Shown here: piece by piece, positions 37,201 to 46,800 of the stretch
How positions within the stretch are numbered: position 1 is the first letter of the stretch
Layout: every line of letters starts with the position of its first letter
Source of the DNA: Hydractinia symbiolongicarpus
Taxonomy: Eukaryota; Cnidaria; Hydrozoa; Anthoathecata; Hydractiniidae
DNA: 64,000 nucleotides
Assembly: GCF_029227915.1 (NCBI RefSeq)
Contig: NC_079880.1
Location: forward strand, 22,568,501-22,632,500
Reading direction: 5' to 3'
Made by a program: the position numbers and the translations under genes
The notes under the pieces: model-generated
What the model was told of the DNA's origin: nothing
The model's database searches: none
What the model saw: the letters and a program-made list of their open reading frames with translations, nothing else

Positions 37201-37460
37201 TATGCCTGTTCAAATTAATTAGACTCAGTCATACAAATTTGTTAGTTTCCTTGAATGTATACATTGTTGGACCCCGGGTTTGGGAGCTTTGACTTACTAA
37301 AATTTAGCAAAAATGGGGAGAGGGGTGAGAATTTCCCAGTAAAAAGGGTGGGTTGATCAATAAAGGGGGGGTTGTAAAAAGGGTGAGGTTACTTAAACTA
37401 CCCACTTCAAGTAAGACAGATCATTTAATAAAACCTTGAAACAGTAATTGCTCAATTAAA
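34273..37460. other. Long AT-rich non-coding stretch with A-rich plus strand
   Basis: No supportable gene on either strand. The plus strand is noticeably rich in A runs and poor in open frames. Around 37265-37390 there is a G-rich patch (several GGGG and GGGGGGG runs) that contrasts with the surroundings. Confidence 0.5.
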
Positions 37461-40151
37461 ATAGGGGGTTCTTACCCCTCTGTCAACTATGGTATACCCT
37501 GAACAATGTTTTACCAGAAACCAATATATATATATTAAAAAACCAAAAAAAAACACGCAATTTGTGAGTTAGTAACTAATAAAAGTACTTTTATGAAAAC
37601 TGCTTACAGCAATTCTGGTAAATGTTTTAGGTTACCTTCCCAAAGCTTACAATGGCCCACAAAACATTTTTTCAGTAATAATAGGTTATCCAGCTCATTC
37701 TTTTGGTGCATTGTAATGTAATGCGTAACAAAGCTAAGGAATTCTTAATTGAAAAATTTTAATAACAAAATATTTAAATATGTATAAAATATAAAAAGGT
37801 CAATTTATAAAGAATTAAAAAAATGTTTAACATTCTTTGAAAAAACAGGTAAACATAATTGAGAGAATGAGTTGAGTATTGCCACAAAACCGTTATCACG
37901 TCTTTTTTTATAACAACTCAAAACATTAAAAAGTAAGTATAATATCATACCACACTGGACGAGATGAAAATACATTCTCTTTTCAAGTTCTCTTCATGAA
38001 AAACAAAACACGCTATGTGAAAATCTGAAAGGTTTTTCTTCACGCTAAAACTACTTCACACATAGTTTCATATTTGAAAATATCAGCCTTTCTTTTTTAA
38101 TAACTAATAACAAATTAACTCATTTGTAACAATAGCACAATTCCTAACGAGCAAAGTTGATGAGCAAACTTCCTTCCTGCTTGACATTATCCTTAATGGC
38201 TGAAGTTAAAAACGTTATAATGAAGACATTATTATGATTATTACAGTGACTTATCATTTTACCTTTTTTGAGGCTAATGACAATCTGAGAACGTATTTTT
38301 TAAGGTGTTATAAATTTTATTTCACTCTATCATGTGCTTTCACTTTTTAGATGTTTATATAATTTCCAGAAAAGCACAAAACAGAAGTTTGGGAGAAAAA
38401 GCGTTCTTATTTTAGGCCACAGAAAAAAAAAATGTCTGAAATTAATTTCTTTTATAACTCGGAACTTTAATTTGTATAATCATTCGACTGCTTCAAATCT
38501 GTTTTGTTTTGATCTATGTTTTGTTTTGTGTTTATTATTATGTTTTAATTCTAATTAAATTTATATTTTTTTGCATGTATATATACATTTAATTTTTCTG
38601 CATTTCAGCATTGAGAACCATTGTGAATCTATGCCGGCTTGAAATGTATGTCAAGTAATAATAATAAAATTCAATTATTAAAACATACTAGAGGTACCAA
38701 GCTTAATTTGTTATAACTTACTTAATCCCCTAGTCGTGTAGTGTTATGTTTTTAGCAACATGATTTTAAGGATTCTTTTATGTGGTTTAAGAAAGTACCT
38801 TTACTCTTGTTACCATCAGCTTTACATTCTTTCTTTCTTTGTTCTTCCTCTTTTCTTTAAATTTTAATTCCACTAAAAAAAAATAAGAAAAAAAGTTCCA
38901 GTACAGTTTGTATCCATATTAAGAAGATATCAATAAAATTCTACATTAGGAAAACTTAAATTATTGGCAATGAAAACGAAACATCTAACCACTTCAATAT
39001 ATACAATATATACATTTGTAAGACATTTAACAAGCATAAAAACTAATACTGTTTTTAAGTAAATAGAATTATCAGTGTCAGTGGATTTGATTACTTAAAA
39101 TGACAGACACTGCTGCTAGTTTTTGCTATTTATTAATACTAAGATGGTAATCTTATAGCCTCTATTATCTGTTGATGACTTATACTTACTTATAATTTCT
39201 TTGTGGTGGTATAATTACAAGTTTGAATATAAGCATGCGACAGCTAATTTATAACATTAATGTATGAGTGTATGAAACTAAATACATTATTTAAATTAAA
39301 CAGACAAAAAAATGAGATTTATCCAGGAAAAGCCTATTTTGCAAGACTAAGAAAACCACATTAATCATGTTTGCGAAAAGTTAAGAGAGAAACTACAATA
39401 TCGGTCAAAAAGTTATTCGAATAAATGCTTAATTTCAAAAATCATAGCCACAAGAAATGATTTACTACATTTTCATATTAGATCGACACACTCTAAACTT
39501 TTTAAAGTTCGCTGTAATAATAACAGGATTGCAGCGTCTTTCATTAAAATGAATTAGTTGGTTTTTTCCTTGGAATTCTCAAATTAGTAAAAATAATTTT
39601 CAAGAGGAAATTTAGTGCCATTTAGTAAGTATATATGTAACTTATAGGATGGTGGTGGACTTTCTTGGTGGTGAGGAGCCCTGGGGGAGAAGTAAAACTG
39701 TGATTAGAGATATGCAAAAGTATTAAAACATAAGAAAGAAATATTTTTCATCATGAAATAAAGTTCTGAGTTAGGGTAAGGGTAATGGTTTGTGACAAAG
39801 GTAACCCTTACCCAATGGTGTATGCTGCAAGTAAAACATATTGATTGAAGTTTCAAGAAGTACAAGGCATTGATACTTATCTTGCCACAAGAAACGTCAA
39901 TGTAACGTTTCAAGTGGATTTTTAAATTTAACGTTTCTTCTATGGCAATTTGACTTTCAAAAAACTTTGAAATAAAACAGAAAATTCACAATAAAACTTA
40001 TCCGATATTCTTATGCTCACTTCTTTTTGTTGCAAATTTCATATCCTTTCTTAATTTGTCGTTTGAAGAACACATGCCCATTAGCAGCTATATTAACAAA
40101 AAAATACTACAGTAATCCTTTATTTTATTATATTATCCCCCATGCTTTAAT
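37461..40151. other. AT-rich non-coding stretch
   Basis: No supportable gene. A 74-codon plus-strand open frame at 38334-38558 has no family signature. A dispersed repeat copy lies at 39427-39514. Confidence 0.5.
39427..39514. repeat. Dispersed repeat, copy B (partner at 23085-23175)
   Basis: Same block order as the copy in the RhoGAP intron: GCTTAATTTCAAAAATCAT, CATATTAGATC, ACACTCTAAACTTTT and AAAGTTCGCT. Moderately diverged. Confidence 0.5.
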
Positions 40152-40510
40152 GGCATCGTAGCTTAGTGGTTATAAATCTTGCACTTTTTGCAGGAGACTG
40201 GGGTACAACTCCTCTTGAGAGTTATTCAATATCCATAGCTCCAGGTTAACCCAAGCCATGTGAGGGAAGTTGGAGAGATGGCACACTGTGTGGGCTGTTA
40301 GATGTTGCAGGGAGTTGTCTGGTATAGCGGAGACCCTAACCGGGTCTGTGTAGCTCAAAATGAGCATTAAATACTTTAGGACTCTCCTTTTAAGTCATGT
40401 CCCCCGCCCGGAAATAATAGGCAAGGTATATCTCTTGATATCAGTGAGGCTAGCCATGTGAAGTATGCACATCTCTATCTCTCTCTCTTTCTCTCGCATA
40501 CATTGAAGTT
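40152..40510 (+). mobile_element. tRNA-derived SINE with a (TCTC)n tail
   Basis: The head starts GGCATCG then TAGCTTAGTGG, a perfect match to the A-box consensus TRGYNNARNNG. It has an anticodon-arm-like GCACTTTTTGC and, 30 bp on, GGTACAACTCC, a near B box. A ~250-bp non-tRNA body follows, including AACCGGGTCTGTGTAGCTC, and it ends in a TCTCTATCTCTCTC tract. A 65-codon minus-strand open frame across it is incidental. Confidence 0.72.
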
Positions 40511-40760
40511 TCTGGCATTGGTAGGCTTGGAGAAAGAATCATCAAATTGATATTCCTTATCACAACTTGAGTACAAACGCTGCCTTCTAAGAATCCAATG
40601 GTTCTATTAGAATGCAAGTTAAAAACAACATTTTGGATAAAAACTTTGAGTACTTCAACTTATTTTTATTAGCTGATACTTTTATAGCTACGCCATAGAA
40701 TATCAGCCATTGTGTTGTGGTTTCCTGATTGGGAAAGTGCTAGTTACCCTTTTTATTTAA

Positions 40761-40947
40761 GAGGGTGCCGATAAGCCGCAAACGCCCGCATATATACAGG
40801 CGAGTTCGGGCAACTTTTTGAATAAAATTGGTGGTTGTCCCCCGAAACCGCCCACACCTTCCCGAGCTCGCCCGGAACATTCCCGAAATGCAATTCCTTG
40901 TAACAAACCATGCAGACGATAGTTGTATGTGGCTTATCGGCACCCTC
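40761..40947. mobile_element. 187-bp MITE with 17-bp perfect TIRs
   Basis: GAGGGTGCCGATAAGCC begins the element and its exact inverse ends it. The interior is GC-richer than the flanks and has no coding capacity; the 67-codon open frame inside is incidental. A TTTTTATT lies on both sides (40750-40757 and 40949-40956), but not flush with the TIRs and in AT-rich DNA, so a target duplication is not established. Superfamily unknown. Confidence 0.75.
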
Positions 40948-41983
40948 GTTTTTATTGCCTCAATAGTACTAAAAAAAAATATTAAACAACATGCTCTTTT
41001 ACGACTTCATTGAAAAGACAGTCCCTTTAAAACACAAAAAATTTGATAAGCACCCTTTCAGCATTTATTCGAGGCATTACAGTATTTGATGCTTCCATAA
41101 AATTCTGTGTAAAAAATAACCTCTCTACCAAAAAATTGTAGTACAATACGACCTCACAGATCCATTTCATTGGCATTTCGTGGTTAGGAAAACATTTCCT
41201 GTGTGTACCCTTGCCTATGTTTAGAGTAACAGTTACTTAAAAAGGAAACTGTGAGTTTTTAAACTAGTAAACCATTTCGCACACACAAGTATTGTGGTTT
41301 TGAGTCATTGTTAAACAAAATATATTGGAGACAATCATAGCAAAAAGGTTGTCAAAATAGTAGCTAGCTAGGGGTTATATATAGCTAGCTATCTAAATAA
41401 ACATTCATTGCCATTACTACTATCAAACCCATCGCAACATCACATCCTCGTAAAAAAAATCTAAGATTTGAGCTTCGTCCGGTCTGGGACATTCGACCTT
41501 GGTAGCTTTACAAGATTCAATAAAATTAATGACAGAATAACTGGTTGATCGAGAGTTAAAAATTGTAAACAAAAACATTGCTCTTCGACGTGGAGCTTTT
41601 TTACTATCACAATTTATTAATCGTCAAAATCAGGGTCTCAAAAACAGGTAATCTACCTAAAAGTCAATTTGCTTTAACTTAATTTTTTGTTGTTTTTTTT
41701 GTTTCCTGGGTCAAGCTGTGAAAACGTTTTCATCAATAACCGCAGGGGTGGAGCTGTATTCTAGATGTATTCAATTTAAAAAATGTGGTAATTTACAGAC
41801 TAGAAGCTGGTGAAAAAACCTTAATTTTGCAGACTGACTTAAAACTTCTCTGTGGGCTTATTGTACTAGATGTAACCCTCAATGAATCGGTCTGTAAAAT
41901 AGTTCTCCAATTTACGGGGCGGGTAATTATACCGACCATGAGCATTGTTCAGTGTTCAGCTGGTAAAAGCGAACATTATTCAG
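40948..41983. other. Non-coding stretch and 5' flank of the SAM-domain gene
   Basis: Contains TAGCTAGCTA palindromic runs near 41364-41395 and no supportable exon. Promoter and 5' UTR of the downstream gene should lie here; no clear TATA box or initiator was identified. Confidence 0.45.
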
Positions 41984-43771
41984 ATGGCTGCTGGATATGA
42001 AAAAATGGAGGTGAAAAAGCAAGAGTACCATGCAGTAGCGGGAGCATCTTATCCAGATGAGAAAAGGGCGGGTAATGTAATTGCAAGTCAACCTGCAGCA
42101 ATCTCTGGTATTGAAAACTATGTCATAGATCTAGATGCTAGTCAAGTTGCAGGTCTGTTTACACGTTTCTTATTCCATTTAATTTGTTTTAAAATGCTTT
42201 TTAACCAAAACAATTATTTTTTAAGAAATATCCTATGTAATATCTTATTTCTTCTGCTTCGTTATTTGAATAATTTAAAAAAAATCGTTATAAATAAAAA
42301 ACGACCTACTTCAAGTGTTTAAATAGCAAATAGCTAGCTAGCTAGCAAAGTTTGTCATGTGATATTTTGATTTTTAGCTAGTAAACCACATTGTTGCCAG
42401 GTGTTGTCTAATTGAGTTTATCATATTTATACACATTATGCTGCATACCTATACATCTTAGTAATGTTGAAAAATTGGAAACAATTCCCTAATATGAAGA
42501 ACAGTATCTCCAGTGCCCTTCTTAAAAGTTTACAAATTTTTATTTTCTAACTAATAAATAAACAGACCAATAAATTTATTGAAAAAAAAATATTTTAGAG
42601 GTTCGCAATATGGTTCTGGGGATCTCCTATAGGCTTTTATTTAAATAAGACCCCAAATCTGTTACAGTCCTGACTGCCATGTTCTATGTTCGTGCTTAAT
42701 GATCTGTGAGTTTATTTTATGTGTGTTGTGATATTCTTATGCTTCTTTTGATTGCAAATTTTATTTCCATAAAATGCAAATAAATGTGTGTTGTTTGTCA
42801 TAAACGGATACTGAGCGGTTTTGATGCTGTACTGTAAAATATAAAGCCCAAGGTCAGAAGTACAGACCGAGCTTGCGAGGTCTGTGCCCTGACCGAGGTT
42901 TCTAAACTTTCAAGATCTTTATGTTTAACTGCCTGTGTCTCTACCATCAACATTGAATAATATGGAGAGCTCTGTATTTTGTAAAGTTTGAATCTTTCTT
43001 TTTATTTCTTAATTAACTAGCCCCTGTAGTTGTGAACTGTAACTTAAAAAGATAATAAAGAGTGTCACGAGTGTCCATGGGAGTTATTGTATGTAGATGA
43101 TATAGTTATCATTAGCAGAGTCAATAGAAGAACTGTCACAAAGTTTACAAAGTAGACTACAAAAGAAAGGGCTGAGAATGAATGTAGCAAAGTCTGAAAT
43201 CATGTCTAGTGGCTTAAAGCAAGGTGGAAGTGGCGCTTAGGACTATTTATGAGAATATGTTTTTGTTTGTTTGTTGTTTTGTTTTTGTATATTAAGGGTG
43301 GCCAGCATCTTGTCATAGCCATAGGCTAATAATGCTAGTCTCTTTACAGTGATAGCCTAATTTTTTTGTAAATTGATATTTATTTGACCTCTACGCTATT
43401 ACTGTAGAATAAATACTTCTTCTTCTTCATATACATAGCCATGTAATTTGAGGTGGAGTTTTGAAATTGGTAGCTTGCTGTAAACAAGCTATGCTTAAAT
43501 GCATACACAAGGAAGGAGTTAAAAGATTTCCTGTATAATTTTATTTATACTAGCTAAAAATATAAACAGAACTAATTAAACTAATTAACGTTGGGGGTTA
43601 ATTTCATAAGAATCAAATTTGACAAATTTTACCAAAAAGTATTGATAACATTATTTTGGGAAAAGTCTTGTCATTGTTTTTCGTAAGAACTTTTCCAACA
43701 AATTTTTCCTTTCATTTGCATAATGGATGTCAGACCAAATTCAATAAATGATTCAATCAACGTACACAAAG

Positions 43772-43809
<38 letters not shown>

Positions 43810-46800
43810 TTTAAAGTGGCTAGCCCAGAAAATCACAAAAACCTATAGTTAGTGGATTGTTTCCACTGGGGGCCACTAGAACAAAAAAGAAACAAAAAAT
43901 GATAAACCTTAGACTGCCTCAGCTCAATCAAACATAGTAACATTTATAATCTGTGAAAATTGAAAAGAAAAAGAATAAAAAACAAAAATTAAAAAATTAA
44001 AAAGTGATCTCCATTAGAATTTGCCAAATACATTAGAGATGGAAGTCTTAAACGAAAGCAGACTTCCATCACAGGTCACTTGGTCTGGAAGATTATTCCA
44101 CACTTTTGCAGCTCTAAATGGGAAGGCTTTTTTGCCAAATTCCGTGTTGACCAAGGGAAGTGTGAACCTGTTTTTTGAAGCTCCTCTTGTTTGATGATTA
44201 TGACAGTTTTTTGTCAAAAGGAATTTTGAGCGCATGTAATCAGGAGCAATGTGATTCATGGCTTTGAAAACTAATATGGCATCGTTTTTGATGAGTAAAT
44301 TATTCATTGAATATTCCCTCTCTTTCCCAAGAAAGGTACGGACACATTTTAATCGTTTTTCTAGTTTTCCCAATCTACCTTGGGTGGCACAAGCCCATGC
44401 CGAGGAGCAGTAGTTGAAATATGGCATGACAAGTGCATTAATTAAAAGGTTTTTTGTGTGAGGTGTTAAACAGGATGCAATGGTTCTAATTTTAGAATAT
44501 TTAATTAGTATTTTTCTATTTATGTCATTAATGTGCTTTTCCCATTGCATTTTTTGATCAAATGTTACCCCAAGATATTTAACTTTTTCGCTCCTCTTCA
44601 AAGGAATACCCATATAGTTGATAGTTTTGTTCTCAACTTTTTTTAACTGGCTGTGGTTGCCGAAAAAGATTGTTTCAGTTTTGTCCGTATTAATAGTCAT
44701 TTTGTTATTATTCAGCCAGAGGTCGACTTGCGAAAGTTCCAACTCGACCTGGGAGACAAGGGTATCCAAGTTTTTATGAGACGAAATAATTATTGTATCA
44801 TCCGCATAAAGATGGTGGTAGTTTGAATTGATGACAGATTTTAAGTCATCAATATACAAAAGAAAGAGCAGGGGCCCCAACACAGATCCCTGCGGCACCC
44901 CAAAAGCGTCTTCATGAAGCAGATCTGATCCTGTGTCGTTTACAAGAGTCAGCTGCATTCGGTCCGTTAAGTAGGACTCGAACCAATCAAAGGCAGCATC
45001 TCTGATGCCAAAACACCATAGTTTTTTTAACAAAATTTTATGATCAACAGTGTCAAAAGCTTTTTTAAGGTCAATGAGCACAGCACAAACAAAGTTATGT
45101 TGGTCGAGCTCAGTAAGAATAAAATCAGAGACATCGACTACTGCAGTTTCTGTGGAAAAGAGTTTTCGAAATCCGGACTGTCTGTCATTCAGGAAGTTGT
45201 GCTCAGAAATAAAATGAGACATTTGCTCATGCACTAACTTTTCAAAAATTTTCATAGGAATTGGCAAAATGGAGATAGGCCGATAATTAGTAGGATCTGT
45301 TTTATTGCCACTTTTAAAAATAGGCGAGACCCTTTTAGTCTTCCAACATTTAGGTACATAACCAGTAAATAAAGATTTGTTGAAAAGACTTGATAAATAA
45401 ATACTTAAAACTGACGAACCTGCTTTTAGCAGTCGTGAACCAATTCCGTCCAAGCCTGTAGCTTTATTAAGTTTTAGTGATCTAATTATTTTTTCGACAC
45501 TTTTGGTCTCAATACGAGCCCACCGAAAATCGTGTCCGCTAACAGGTGGATTAACATTAGTAGTGTCAGAAGAAAATTTAGAGGCTAGTTTGGCACCAAC
45601 ACTGACAAAAAATGAATTGAATGTGTTGGAAATTTCTTTTGGGTGAGAAGTTTCTGTACCATCGTTTTGGACTACTCGTTTTATCGAGGTAGTATTGCCT
45701 GACTTATCAGGAACCAGTTTTTTTAGGGTTTTCCAAAGTTGTTTTGGCCGTTTTTGAAAGTCCTGCAAAACGTCATTATAGTACTCGTTTTTGAGTCGAT
45801 TTTTAAGACCTATTACCTGGTTCCTTTTTTGTTTGAAAGCTTCCCAGTCTCTGATGGATTTTGTTTTTGATGCTTTCCGTTTCAAAAAGTCTCTTTCTTT
45901 GATGGCTATTATTAATTCATCAGTGACCCATGCCTCAACACGGCCAGAAAATCTATGTGTTTTGAAAGGGGCATGTTTGTCAGCCACTGTTTTAACATTT
46001 TTATTCAGTTTCTCACATGCTTTATCAAGGTCATCATAAATATTAAAATATGACCAGTCTAAATTCCTGAGGTCCTTCAGAAAAGCCTCTTCACTGAAGT
46101 TCTTGTAGCTACGAACCTTGCATGTTTTAGGTTCAAATTTTGGCCTTTTGAATTTTCTGATCACATAAACTAAATTGTGATCACTGATGCCTAAATCCAT
46201 GACACCAGTTTTAGAAATACAAGAACTGTTAGAAAGTATCAAGTCTATAAGAGTGCTACTATTTTCAGTAACACGAGTTGGCTCCGTAATATGTTGTTTT
46301 AGGAAAAGAGTGGAGCATAATTCCTTTATTTTGGAGGAAAGAGCATATTTTGAAAGCATGTTACAGTTAAAATCTCCCAAGATAAAAACTTCTTTTTCTT
46401 TTGGGAGCTTGTTAAAACACTGTTTAAAATGAGTACACAGGTTTTCGGTACTCTGCAAATCACTACCTCCAGGTGGCCTGTAAACCCCACACACGTAAAT
46501 AGGTTTAGTTTTTTTCAGGCACACTTTCACCCATAGTGATTCAACATTTTCGAAGTAAAGGTGTTTCAAAAGGTGGCTATCCAAGTTTTCATTAACAAAA
46601 ATTAGAACACCCCCACCTCGTCTATTCCGATCATTCCTATAACAAACATAGCCATCAATTTTAACGTCATTGTCAGTGATGGTGTCATCAATTTTGGTTT
46701 CACAGATGGAGAATACATCAAGTTTTGTTTGATGTAGCAGAAGTTTAACATAGTCTAGTTTGGATGACAGACCATTAATGTTGAGATGGGCCATTTTTAA

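Noticed and set aside
37265-37390. G-rich patch considered as a G-quadruplex or CpG island
   Set aside because: Several G runs occur but spacing is irregular and CpG content is low; not enough to call a structure.
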